Source of the DNA: Aquimarina acroporae
GTDB taxonomy: Bacteria; Bacteroidota; Bacteroidia; Flavobacteriales; Flavobacteriaceae
Direction of reading: 5' to 3'
Length of the DNA: 64,000 nucleotides
Assembly (NCBI RefSeq): GCF_023195925.1
Contig: NZ_JALPRE010000011.1
Coordinates: 248,001 to 312,000, forward strand
Of this stretch, positions 6,687 to 14,973 are shown piece by piece. Under the pieces are notes generated by a model that searched no databases, was not told the DNA's origin, and saw nothing but the letters and a program-made list of their open reading frames with translations. The translations under genes and the position numbers were made by a program. Each line of letters opens with the position of its first letter. Positions within the stretch are counted from its first letter, which is position 1.

Positions 6687-7787
6687 ATGGAAGAAGAAAA
6701 AAAAGCAGTTTCAGAACAAAAGAAATCCTGCATCAATTGCGGTGCAGAGCTAAAATACAAACCTGGTACCACATCGATCACCTGTGAATATTGTGGTCAT
6801 GAAGAAACTATTATTCAGGATCAAGATGGTTTTAAAGAATTAGAACTTAAACCTTATCTTGATGAAATGGGAGCACAATCTCATTCTGAAGAGATTATGA
6901 TGCTTCATTGTAAAAACTGTGGCGCCAACCAGCATATAGAGGAGAACTACAAATCTTTACATTGTGTTTATTGTACTATGCCTTTAATTATTGAAGATGC
7001 TTATAAAGAAGATTGGATATTGCCAGGAGCTGTACTTCCCTTTCAACTAGATCAAAAAAAATCACATCAGATATTTTCTAAATGGGTAAAAGGGTTATGG
7101 TTTGCTCCTAACAACTTAAAAAAAGCAGCGTTAGACCCTCAGAATACAAAAGGGCTCTATTTACCCTATTGGACCTTTGATGCTCAACTATTTGCCAAAT
7201 ACCGCGGTCAACGAGGGGATTATTATTATGTAACAGTACCCTATACAACCACCCAAAATGGAAAAACGGTGCAAAGAACCCGGCAAGAACGTAGAACCCG
7301 ATGGACCCCTGTAAGCGGAACCATCAATGGTTTTGTCGATGACACCTTAATTAAAGCTTCTCACCAACGTAAAAACAAAATCCCTAGAAAGGTATCAAAT
7401 TGGAATTTGAACGCTTTAGAAGCTTTTAATACCAATTTTCTGGCAGGCTTCGTGACCGAAAAATACACTATACCTTTAAAAGATGGTCATTTGGCTTCGA
7501 CTAAAGAAGCTGAAAAAATTGCTACTTCGTGGGCAAGAAGAGACATTGGCGGAGATACACAAAGGGTCACAGGAATCGACATGCGCCTTTCTGAAGAAAC
7601 TTTTAAACACATTTTGCTTCCCGTTTATATAAGTTCATACCGATATAGCGGCAAGACCTATAATTTTTATGTTAACGGGCAAACAGGAATCATCTCTGGC
7701 AATAGACCTTATTCCTTCTGGAAAATTTTCTTTTTGGTACTATTTATAATAGTTGTAATTGTAGTATTGGTTACTTTTTCACAATAA
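6687..7787 (+). CDS. Double zinc-ribbon protein with C-terminal membrane anchor
   Basis: Two zinc ribbons occupy the N-terminus: CINCG ... CEYCG (residues ~15-37) and CKNCG ... CVYC (~74-97), each with paired CxxC motifs. A soluble middle region of ~200 residues follows, and a single hydrophobic helix ends the protein (~342-364, FWKIFFLVLFIIVVIVVLV), so it is a tail-anchored inner-membrane protein. It resembles the TFIIB-type zinc ribbon proteins annotated near SPFH/YdjI genes. It follows the SPFH/GYF_2 gene in the same direction, suggesting a membrane-scaffold partnership. The biochemical role is unknown. Confidence 0.75.
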   Translation: MEEEKKAVSEQKKSCINCGAELKYKPGTTSITCEYCGHEETIIQDQDGFKELELKPYLDEMGAQSHSEEIMMLHCKNCGANQHIEENYKSLHCVYCTMPLIIEDAYKEDWILPGAVLPFQLDQKKSHQIFSKWVKGLWFAPNNLKKAALDPQNTKGLYLPYWTFDAQLFAKYRGQRGDYYYVTVPYTTTQNGKTVQRTRQERRTRWTPVSGTINGFVDDTLIKASHQRKNKIPRKVSNWNLNALEAFNTNFLAGFVTEKYTIPLKDGHLASTKEAEKIATSWARRDIGGDTQRVTGIDMRLSEETFKHILLPVYISSYRYSGKTYNFYVNGQTGIISGNRPYSFWKIFFLVLFIIVVIVVLVTFSQ

Positions 7788-7803
7788 AACTTGATGCTTT
7801 GTT

Positions 7804-8328
7804 TTACTTTATGGTAAAACGTATGATCTCGAAAACGGTATCCTGACCTAAATCAGGGCATAAATTTTCCTTTACAATAAGAGTAAGGTTTTTACTACTT
7901 CCCTCGAATTTCTTTTTCAAATCCTCTATATTTTTGGAATGACTTCTCATAAAGCCAATGATCGCCTCTTGATCTTTAGAAAAAGGATTAACAATTCCAG
8001 ACCCACTATTCATTATCGTCCCTACTTTAACCTTAATTGCAGCTTCAAAAGATTTACCACAAATTTTCTTATCAGTATAAAAATCAACTAACATAGCGTT
8101 AAAAGTCATTGTTCCGGGTTCCTGACGGTTGTATGCTTCCAAATCTATATTTGTAATTTCATTATCACTTGGATCACCAAATCCAGGTATTTCGATTTGC
8201 GGTTTTTTATCTTTCGAGTTGCCTTCTATTGATTTCTCTGTCTTCACATCTTTTTTTTCCTGTGCTACAGTATTTGATTTACAAGAAAACAAACCTATAA
8301 TAATTACGATATACACAATTTTACTCAT
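7804..8328 (-). CDS. Small lipoprotein, unknown function
   Basis: I start this at the ATG at 8328, giving 174 residues with a clean lipoprotein signal (MSKIVYIVIIIGLFSCKSN, lipobox Cys at residue 15). An upstream in-frame ATG at 8400 would add 24 residues that break the signal peptide and would sit inside the terminator hairpin of the upstream gene, so it is rejected. The mature part is Lys/Glu-rich at first and then a compact ~110-residue domain without a recognised family. It is convergent with the zinc-ribbon gene, 16 bases from that gene's stop. Confidence 0.7.
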   Translation of the reverse strand: MSKIVYIVIIIGLFSCKSNTVAQEKKDVKTEKSIEGNSKDKKPQIEIPGFGDPSDNEITNIDLEAYNRQEPGTMTFNAMLVDFYTDKKICGKSFEAAIKVKVGTIMNSGSGIVNPFSKDQEAIIGFMRSHSKNIEDLKKKFEGSSKNLTLIVKENLCPDLGQDTVFEIIRFTIK

Positions 8329-8375
8329 AGCATAAAAATAATAAAACTTTAATGTACTCCCTTTAAAATGAACAT

Positions 8376-8406
8376 AAAAAAAGGAGTTGATTATACTCAA
8401 CTCCTT
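8376..8406 (-). terminator. Intrinsic terminator of the 8436-12122 gene
   Basis: On the minus strand AAGGAGTTGA and TCAACTCCTT form a 10-bp stem with a six-base loop, followed by seven T residues. It lies 30 bases after the stop codon of the large secreted protein. Confidence 0.8.
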
Positions 8407-8435
8407 TCTCTTATTTTGAAAAATGCAATACTATA

Positions 8436-11400
8436 TTATTGCTTTAACACTTTAAATATTCCATGTACACCTCCTGAAACTTTTACAATGTAAAAACCAT
8501 CAGTAAATGCAGTAGCGTCCCACTCAAATTGAGATCCAAGACCACTTCTTTGATAAACTAAGTTTCCAGTAACATTGTAAACCGCAATAGATATTCTTTC
8601 TTGCGAATTAGACTTAAGGTTACCTTCACTATTTAGATTAAACATAAAACGACCGTTTGATGGATTTGGCGAAACAGACATAGAACTATCTGGAGTTAAA
8701 GAAGCCAATGGAGTTGCCTCAGCTCCAGTTTCGTCACCTCCATTAGAAATGATACCATAAATATCAAAAACTTGGTCAAATGGCCCTCTTCCAAAAGCCG
8801 TAGTAACTGGTGTCCAATCAACAGAACCTGTACCAAATAAATCTCCGGCATCTTGGAAATGTGTTTCGGCACCAATTCCTCCATTTTGAGAAGACCAGAA
8901 CCATTGTTGTTGCGCTCCACCGAAAGCTAAGTTTGCATAAACACTAATCCAATATGTTCCGCTTTCTAGATTAACCGGTTCTGGAAGCAACAAGTTCATG
9001 TTAGTATCATTAGGATCAGAAATAGGTGTTAATTGTCCACTGTTATACACTTCATCTCCCGGGATTCCATTGTTATTTTCATAAATTACTACACTCGCAT
9101 TATTTAGAGCAGGAGCATTGTTAGCCCCACCAAAAGCAAGAATTCTATTAATAACCCAAGTATCTCCATTAGGAACAACGAAATCATCTGCTGCCTGAAC
9201 CAAAGCTCCAAAATCTAAGAAATTCTGTGATGGTGTAGACGATACAGCTCCTGCATTTTGGTTATAGATTGGTAATTCTGAAATTCTTATTGTAAATCCT
9301 TCAGCTACTTGCTCTTCACCAGAAGTAGCCACTAAAAATATTGAAGTTTCATCTCCTATATTTACTCCATCGGCAAATGTTACACTTAGTACATCTCCTT
9401 CCAAACTAGCAGTAGCTACTGCTGGGTTTGTATTATCTAAAGTAATATTGATTGGACTACCATTAGAACTTACGAATAATCCTTCAACATTAACTTCAAA
9501 GTCTTGAATATCATTGATATCTGTAGTAACATCTTCTAACAAATACGCAACACTTAAAGAAGACTCTGGTAACTGGTTGAATACTGGGAATCTAGCACTA
9601 AACAATCCATTACCATGAGCTGCTGCTGCGATAAATCCATCTTTTCTAGTTTCTACCCAAGGAATAACGTTATTTCCGATTCTAACATTCTCTTTTCTCC
9701 AAACAGTATTACTACCATTTAATCTATATGTAGAATATAATCCTGTACTTGTACCTACAAAAACTCTTTGTAATCTAGATCCAAAGAAACCTTGACTACC
9801 TCCTAAAAATGCAGTACTTCTTGCAGAAGGACCATTCCCAGAACCATCTGCGTTTTCTTCTAAGTTACCACTAATATCTGTCCATGTTTCTCCACCATCT
9901 TCGGTAATGAATAAACTTGGAATTCTGTAGTTAGAGAACGTAACAATAACTCTATCAGCATTAGAAGGGTCAACATTGATATGGCTTACATTACCTACTG
10001 GCAAACCTTTACCTTCTGCAATATTAATTGCAGGTTGATTATCAATATTAGCATTATCCATTCTGTAAACTTCTCCATTATTAGTACCATAGTACAATCT
10101 ATTGGCAACAGGATAGGTAGAAACACCTAATGCTGTAATTGATGTTCCGGGAGAACTAGCAGAAGTCTCTACATTTACCCAATTTACATCAGTAGATGCA
10201 TTACTAAATAAAGGAATACCATCTAAATCATTATTTCTCCAGATTCTGTTACCAGCTGGCATGTACATGATATTATCATTATTCGGATCTAAAATAAAAG
10301 GAGCAATGAATGCAAAACCAGTTGCACTTGCAGCGTTTACCCTTGTAAAAGACACAAACTCTCCTGCTTCGTTATAATTAAATCTAAATACTCTTCCTCT
10401 TTGTGAAGACACATATCTTGTTAGACCTCCATCGGCTATAGCACTAAATGCACCATCACCACCGAAAAGATCTTCCCAATCTGCTCTTGGATCTGTAGAA
10501 TTTGTATACCAAGTACTGTTATCCTGGAAACCTGCCAAAAGATCATCACTATTTGGCTCAGGATCAAAAGATACGTGATACGGTTGAGTAGTTAAATAAC
10601 CATTACTTAACGATGTCCATTCTACTGGAACAGTTGGATCTAGATTTGTAGTAATATCTTCTGTTACAGAAACACCACCATCATGTCCAGAAAGCACTCT
10701 ATTTGGATTCGATGGATAAAAAACTAATGCATGCTGGTCAGGATGCTGCCCAGGATAAAGACTAATATCGTTTAAAGTAGAGTATCCTGCGATCCAGCTT
10801 TCTCGACCTACTGGTGTAGTAAATCCATCAGTAGATCTATATAAATTTGTACCTCCAATGATTACTAAATTCGAGTCTGCAGGACTAACTTTTACTAATA
10901 AGTTATACCCTCCTTGAGGATTAAAGTTTCCTACAGGACCGCCAATTGTCGTTGGAACATTTGCAGTAAGATCTGTCCAGTTTTCTTCGGCTGCAGCATC
11001 ATATCTATGTAAAAATACAGGACCACCTGCTCCTCCGTTTACCGTTAAAAAATATACCACATTTGGATTTGAAGGATCTATTCCCATAACAGATCTACCA
11101 TAAGCTTCGGGTAGAAAATCTGGAGTAATTTCTGTCCAAGTATCTCCATCTGCCGATGTAAAATAACCATTATTAGGATCACTATTTGAATCTAAAGTAG
11201 CATAAATTTGACCATTAGAAGCAATTGCTACTTCGGCCAACGTATCAAAACCTCCAGCTAAGACTTCAGTAAAATTACGACCACCGTCTTGAGATCTATG
11301 AACCCCAGTAATTGTACCTACATAGATATCTCCATTAATAGGATTAATAACTATCGAATTGATTAGATCTAATGGGCCAAAAGCTCTTGGGTCACCATCA

Positions 11401-12122
11401 TTGGTATTCCTTAGGTTTTCCCAAGTACGTCCACCGTCTCTTGATCTGTAAATACCAGTACCTTGATAAAAGGCTCCTCCTTCAGATGCTGAGTTTCCTA
11501 AACGTTCCCCAGAAGCGTAGTACCAAGTAAAACTTTTACCCGGTCTTGGATCCTGTACTATGGCTGTAATACTTGGATTCTGAAAAGAACGTGTTACTTT
11601 TCTCCAAGTTTCACCTCCGTTTTCAGATCTCCATAAACCTCCAGATACACCTCCAGCAAGAATTACATTCTCGTTATTGCGGTCTATCGCTAAAGCTCTT
11701 GTTCTACCACCAACATTCCAAGGACCTCTATTTGTCCAATAAGAAAATCTTCCTCTTTTAGAAGACTTGGCAGCTTGAGCCAGAGATTTTTCTGAAGCAT
11801 CACCTACAGGAATCTTGTCAGAAAAAAGCGCTTCTGCCTGGCGAATATTTCTCGGAATTTCTCCTGTTGCCGGATCTTCGAGTAATTTTCGCTCATATTC
11901 CATTCTGGCTTTTAGGTTTTCAACTACTCGTTCTGGTTTAGAAGCTCTAGACGTGCCTGATTTACCTTCGTAAAGTTTTTTGGCGTTGTGATAAACTTGT
12001 TTTCCAGTGAGTTGATCTGCCTGGGTCTTCAGGCCAGATTGTTGGGCATTTGTAGTAACAATAGCTCCCAACATAGCTATTCCCCAAACGAGACGTTTGG
12101 GATAGAATAAAAATGTTTTCAT
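8436..12122 (-). CDS. Large secreted BNR/sortilin-type repeat protein with type IX secretion tail
   Basis: The 1228-residue protein has a signal peptide (residues ~1-26, ending TTNAQ), then a pro-like basic region, then BNR/VPS10-type beta-propeller repeats from ~130 to ~800. The Asp-box pattern recurs (SENGGETWRKV, SRDGGRTWENL, SQDGGRNF, TEDGGETWTDI). A beta-sandwich middle region follows. The C-terminal ~80 residues (SVSPNPSNGRF ... NVTGNLVYQ ... FYIVKV) are a type A sorting domain that directs export by the type IX system. Asp-box propellers occur in sialidases, xyloglucanases and surface proteins; no catalytic set is evident, so the ligand is unknown. Confidence 0.88.
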   Translation of the reverse strand: MKTFLFYPKRLVWGIAMLGAIVTTNAQQSGLKTQADQLTGKQVYHNAKKLYEGKSGTSRASKPERVVENLKARMEYERKLLEDPATGEIPRNIRQAEALFSDKIPVGDASEKSLAQAAKSSKRGRFSYWTNRGPWNVGGRTRALAIDRNNENVILAGGVSGGLWRSENGGETWRKVTRSFQNPSITAIVQDPRPGKSFTWYYASGERLGNSASEGGAFYQGTGIYRSRDGGRTWENLRNTNDGDPRAFGPLDLINSIVINPINGDIYVGTITGVHRSQDGGRNFTEVLAGGFDTLAEVAIASNGQIYATLDSNSDPNNGYFTSADGDTWTEITPDFLPEAYGRSVMGIDPSNPNVVYFLTVNGGAGGPVFLHRYDAAAEENWTDLTANVPTTIGGPVGNFNPQGGYNLLVKVSPADSNLVIIGGTNLYRSTDGFTTPVGRESWIAGYSTLNDISLYPGQHPDQHALVFYPSNPNRVLSGHDGGVSVTEDITTNLDPTVPVEWTSLSNGYLTTQPYHVSFDPEPNSDDLLAGFQDNSTWYTNSTDPRADWEDLFGGDGAFSAIADGGLTRYVSSQRGRVFRFNYNEAGEFVSFTRVNAASATGFAFIAPFILDPNNDNIMYMPAGNRIWRNNDLDGIPLFSNASTDVNWVNVETSASSPGTSITALGVSTYPVANRLYYGTNNGEVYRMDNANIDNQPAINIAEGKGLPVGNVSHINVDPSNADRVIVTFSNYRIPSLFITEDGGETWTDISGNLEENADGSGNGPSARSTAFLGGSQGFFGSRLQRVFVGTSTGLYSTYRLNGSNTVWRKENVRIGNNVIPWVETRKDGFIAAAAHGNGLFSARFPVFNQLPESSLSVAYLLEDVTTDINDIQDFEVNVEGLFVSSNGSPINITLDNTNPAVATASLEGDVLSVTFADGVNIGDETSIFLVATSGEEQVAEGFTIRISELPIYNQNAGAVSSTPSQNFLDFGALVQAADDFVVPNGDTWVINRILAFGGANNAPALNNASVVIYENNNGIPGDEVYNSGQLTPISDPNDTNMNLLLPEPVNLESGTYWISVYANLAFGGAQQQWFWSSQNGGIGAETHFQDAGDLFGTGSVDWTPVTTAFGRGPFDQVFDIYGIISNGGDETGAEATPLASLTPDSSMSVSPNPSNGRFMFNLNSEGNLKSNSQERISIAVYNVTGNLVYQRSGLGSQFEWDATAFTDGFYIVKVSGGVHGIFKVLKQ

Positions 12123-12150
12123 TTTATTAAGCTGATTTGTGAGTAATTGT

Positions 12151-12158
12151 CAAATCTA
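12151..12158 (-). promoter_or_regulatory. Predicted -7 element of the BNR protein gene
   Basis: Minus-strand TAGATTTG fits TAnnTTTG and lies 29 bases before the ATG at 12122. No convincing -33 TTTG is present at the usual distance. Confidence 0.4.
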
Positions 12159-12209
12159 ACTTAAATTTTTGAACTTTTTTCTTAAAATTTATGAAAATTT
12201 AACTCTTTA

Positions 12210-12584
12210 TTATTTTTTCTCTAAGATTACCTCTACACTTTCAGTAATAACATGGCATACATCTTCCGCTACTAAAACGGGTTCACTTAGTGTATTATCA
12301 CGATACCCGTCTTTGGTTACGGTAATAATATAAGTTCCAGCTCTTTCATATGCGCCAACAAAAGTATTGTTGGCTTCTACTTTTTTTAAAGTTTCACTAT
12401 AATTCCCATCGATAGCCTCTACTGTTACTCCATTGGTAATATTTGCTCCTCCCAAGCCATCTTTTACAGTCACTTCTAGCCCTGCTCTTGCTTCTAACGT
12501 ACATAAAACAGGATCTTGGGTATCATCATCACTATTACAAGCCAAAAATGTAGTAACTATTATCCCGATTAAAAATTTCTTCAT
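12210..12584 (-). CDS. Small lipoprotein with carboxypeptidase-regulatory-like fold
   Basis: The 124-residue protein has a lipoprotein signal with lipobox FLACNSDDD (Cys at residue 16) followed by an Asp-rich stretch typical of surface-exposed Bacteroidota lipoproteins. The mature domain (VTVKDGLGGANITNGVTVEAIDG ... GAYERAGTYIITVTKDGY) follows the pattern of Ig-like carboxypeptidase D regulatory domains. A pair of cysteines (near LCTLEA and DVCHV) could form a disulfide. It lies 87 bases upstream of the BNR protein in the same orientation and may be expressed with it. Function unknown. Confidence 0.7.
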   Translation of the reverse strand: MKKFLIGIIVTTFLACNSDDDTQDPVLCTLEARAGLEVTVKDGLGGANITNGVTVEAIDGNYSETLKKVEANNTFVGAYERAGTYIITVTKDGYRDNTLSEPVLVAEDVCHVITESVEVILEKK

Positions 12585-12664
12585 CTTTATGTTTATTGTT
12601 TTGGTGTTTCCTTTAGTAAGATGTTACAAATTTTAATTGGTTGCGTTTCTATAGCTACAATAAA

Positions 12665-12695
12665 AAAAGCTCCTAAAACAACATTAGGAGCTTTT
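12665..12695 (-). terminator. Intrinsic terminator of the aldehyde dehydrogenase gene
   Basis: A perfect 12-bp stem (AAAAGCTCCTAA / TTAGGAGCTTTT) with a seven-base loop begins 19 bases after the ALDH stop codon and continues into a T run on the minus strand. Confidence 0.85.
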
Positions 12696-12714
12696 AAATA
12701 TTTTGAAACGATTG

Positions 12715-14268
12715 TTACAAATCGAATTTAATTCCCTGCGCAAGCGGTAATTCTGTAGTATAATTTATGGTATTTGTTTGTCTACGCATATATACTTTCC
12801 AGGCATCAGATCCAGATTCACGACCTCCACCTGTTTCTTTCTCTCCACCGAACGCGCCTCCTATTTCTGCTCCAGAAGTTCCGATATTAACATTGGCAAT
12901 ACCGCAATCTGATCCTGCGTGTGATAGGAATCTTTCTGCTTCTCTTAAATTATTAGTCATTATTGCAGATGACAATCCTTGTGCAACACCATTTTGAATT
13001 TCGATAGCGTTTTCTATTTCTCCACTATATTTCAGTAAATATAATACAGGGGCAAATGTTTCATGCTGTACAATTTCGAATGAATTGTTGGCTTCTGCTA
13101 TTGCAGGTTTTACATAGCACCCGCTTTCATAGCCTTCACCAGAAAGCACTCCTCCTTCTACTACAATATTACCTCCTTCGGCAACTACTTTTTCTAAGGC
13201 GTTTTGATATCCCTTAACGGCATCGGTATCGATTAGAGGCCCAACATGATTATTTTCATCTAGTGGGTTTCCTATCCTTAATTGACCATAAGCATCTACC
13301 ACAGCATTTTTAACCTTATCATAAATAGAATCATGAATGATTAATCTTCTGGTAGAAGTACAACGCTGTCCTGCAGTTCCTACTGCACCAAATACTGCAC
13401 CAATCACTGTCATTTTAATATCGGCATCTGGTGTAACAATAATTGCATTGTTTCCACCCAATTCCAGAAGTGACTTTCCTAATCGTTGTCCTACTGTTGC
13501 CGCTACAATTTTACCCATTCGAGTAGAGCCTGTAGCCGAAACCAATGGAATACGCTTGTCTGTAGTCATCATTTCACCTACTTTATAATCTCCATTAATA
13601 AGACATGAAATTCCTTCTGGCAGGTTGTTGTCTTTTAATACTTTTGAAATAATATTTTGGCAAGCAATACCACAAAGTGGTGTTTTTTCACTTGGTTTCC
13701 AAACACATACATCTCCACAAATCCAAGCCAAAGCAGTATTCCAGGACCATACTGCAACTGGAAAGTTAAACGCAGAAATAATACCTACAATTCCTAGAGG
13801 GTGGTATTGTTCGTACATTCTATGTCCTGGTCTTTCTGAATGCATCGTCAAACCATGTAATTGCCTTGATAATCCCACAGCAAAATCACATATATCGATC
13901 ATTTCCTGTACTTCTCCCAGACCTTCTTGATATGATTTCCCCATTTCATAGGATACTAACTTTCCTAGAGGTTCTTTTAGTTTTCTTAGCTCTTCTCCAA
14001 ATTGTCTCACAATTTCTCCACGCTGTGGAGCTGGCATTACTCTCCAGGATTTAAATGCCTCCTGAGCACTTTGAATTGCTTTTTCATAATCTTCCTGAGT
14101 GGTGGTCTCCACTTTCCCAATTAATTCTCCGTCTACTGGTGAATATGACGAAATTGCTTCTCCCGAAGAAAACCAATTTGATCCTGTCGATGTTCCTTTA
14201 TTATGCTCAGAAACACCTAGTTGCTCCAGGGCTTCTTTAATTCCGAAATCTACTATTGCTGTTGCCAT
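12715..14268 (-). CDS. amaB: ALDH7-type aldehyde dehydrogenase (alpha-aminoadipic semialdehyde / piperideine-6-carboxylate dehydrogenase)
   Basis: This NAD-dependent dehydrogenase oxidises an aldehyde to a carboxylate. The catalytic glutamate motif LLELGGNNA and the cysteine motif GTAGQRCTSTRRL are intact, and the ALDH7 signature RESGSDAWKVYMRRQT closes the protein. Length from the ATG at 14268 is 517 residues, typical for the ALDH7A1/AmaB group in lysine degradation; the ATG at 14337 would add 23 unlikely residues. It stands alone between a lipoprotein gene and a peptide precursor gene with its own terminator. The symbol rests on family resemblance, and no other lysine-degradation gene is nearby. 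Confidence 0.87.
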   Translation of the reverse strand: MATAIVDFGIKEALEQLGVSEHNKGTSTGSNWFSSGEAISSYSPVDGELIGKVETTTQEDYEKAIQSAQEAFKSWRVMPAPQRGEIVRQFGEELRKLKEPLGKLVSYEMGKSYQEGLGEVQEMIDICDFAVGLSRQLHGLTMHSERPGHRMYEQYHPLGIVGIISAFNFPVAVWSWNTALAWICGDVCVWKPSEKTPLCGIACQNIISKVLKDNNLPEGISCLINGDYKVGEMMTTDKRIPLVSATGSTRMGKIVAATVGQRLGKSLLELGGNNAIIVTPDADIKMTVIGAVFGAVGTAGQRCTSTRRLIIHDSIYDKVKNAVVDAYGQLRIGNPLDENNHVGPLIDTDAVKGYQNALEKVVAEGGNIVVEGGVLSGEGYESGCYVKPAIAEANNSFEIVQHETFAPVLYLLKYSGEIENAIEIQNGVAQGLSSAIMTNNLREAERFLSHAGSDCGIANVNIGTSGAEIGGAFGGEKETGGGRESGSDAWKVYMRRQTNTINYTTELPLAQGIKFDL

Positions 14269-14479
14269 GTTATTTGTAACTTTTTGAAAGGATAAAGATA
14301 ATGTGTTTTGAAGATATATTAAATTCTGATTGTTCATAAAGTTAGTTTTAATAAATTTTACAATAAAACCACTTCAAAAAAATCAAAAATGTAAAAAATC
14401 AGAAAGTCATAGCATCAAATTGACATTCTGTTTCTACCGTATGGCAATACAATATAGGAGCAACCGAAATCTAAAAAAG

Positions 14480-14503
14480 AAAAGCGAACCGAAGTTCGCT
14501 TTT
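14480..14503 (-). terminator. Intrinsic terminator of the 14509-14718 precursor gene
   Basis: A perfect 10-bp stem (AAAAGCGAAC / GTTCGCTTTT) with a CGAA tetraloop lies directly after the stop codon and runs into a T-rich stretch on the minus strand. Confidence 0.85.
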
Positions 14504-14508
14504 ATCAT

Positions 14509-14718
14509 TTAGCACCCTGTATCTTCATATTCCAAGCTTCCATCTACCGGACATGGAATATCACAAGATTGCGTAATTAAAATCGGAAATTGACTCCCTG
14601 CAGGTCTAAAAACGCAAGTACAACAATCAAAAAATGGAAAAATCCCTCCTTTAATCGATTGTTGTTCACTCTTGTTTAATTTCTTAGTGTTTTCGATGTT
14701 TAAAATTTTTTTCAGCAT
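14509..14718 (-). CDS. Leader-type small peptide precursor with six-cysteine core, second member
   Basis: The 69-residue peptide has the leader MLKKILNIENTKKLNKSEQQ followed by SIKGG, closely matching the leader of the precursor at 5121-5330 in length and residues. The presumed core after GG (residues 26-69) starts IFPFFDCCTC and includes SCDIPC and a C-terminal TGC, giving six cysteines, the same number as the first member although the cores do not otherwise align. It has its own terminator and no adjacent modification or export gene. Shared leader plus divergent core suggests a common processing exporter elsewhere in the genome. Activity is unknown. Confidence 0.7.
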   Translation of the reverse strand: MLKKILNIENTKKLNKSEQQSIKGGIFPFFDCCTCVFRPAGSQFPILITQSCDIPCPVDGSLEYEDTGC

Positions 14719-14807
14719 AATAATTAAGATTAATTTGTACGTACTTTAAAAGTAAAGAATTTAGCTCCATTCCACCGTCTTATTCACTGAAAATCATAGA
14801 AGTAGTT

Positions 14808-14829
14808 CCTCATTTTTATAAAAATGAGG
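14808..14829. repeat. Perfect 22-bp palindrome
   Basis: CCTCATTTTTA is followed at once by its exact reverse complement. Read on the plus strand it is followed by TTTT, so it can form an 8-bp stem terminator-like hairpin, but no plus-strand gene lies upstream. It sits ~90 bases upstream of the precursor gene that starts at 14718, so an operator is the other possibility. Confidence 0.5.
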
Positions 14830-14890
14830 TTTTAGTATTCAAGCTTTAAATTTATCTTGCGCCCCGTATGGGAAGAGATAATACTAAAAA

Positions 14891-14929
14891 GAAATCGCTC
14901 AAACAAGATTTCTCATGTAGAGCGATTCC
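14891..14929 (-). terminator. Probable terminator after the 14974-15909 lipoprotein
   Basis: AATCGCTC and GAGCGATT pair around a 19-base loop; on the minus strand the stem is followed by TCTTTTT. The long loop makes it weaker than the other terminators here. Confidence 0.5.
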
Positions 14930-14973
14930 CAACTAAATAACCAACCAAAAAGTTTATATTGTTTAGCGCAATC

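Noticed and set aside
5493..7787. SPFH and zinc-ribbon pair considered as phage-derived because of the 'virion core protein' name
   Set aside because: That name is a historical annotation for YdjI-like SPFH proteins; no phage genes surround the pair.
8328..8400. Longer N-terminus for the lipoprotein at 7804-8328
   Set aside because: The extra codons overlap the terminator of the upstream gene and place a non-signal stretch before a perfect lipoprotein signal peptide.
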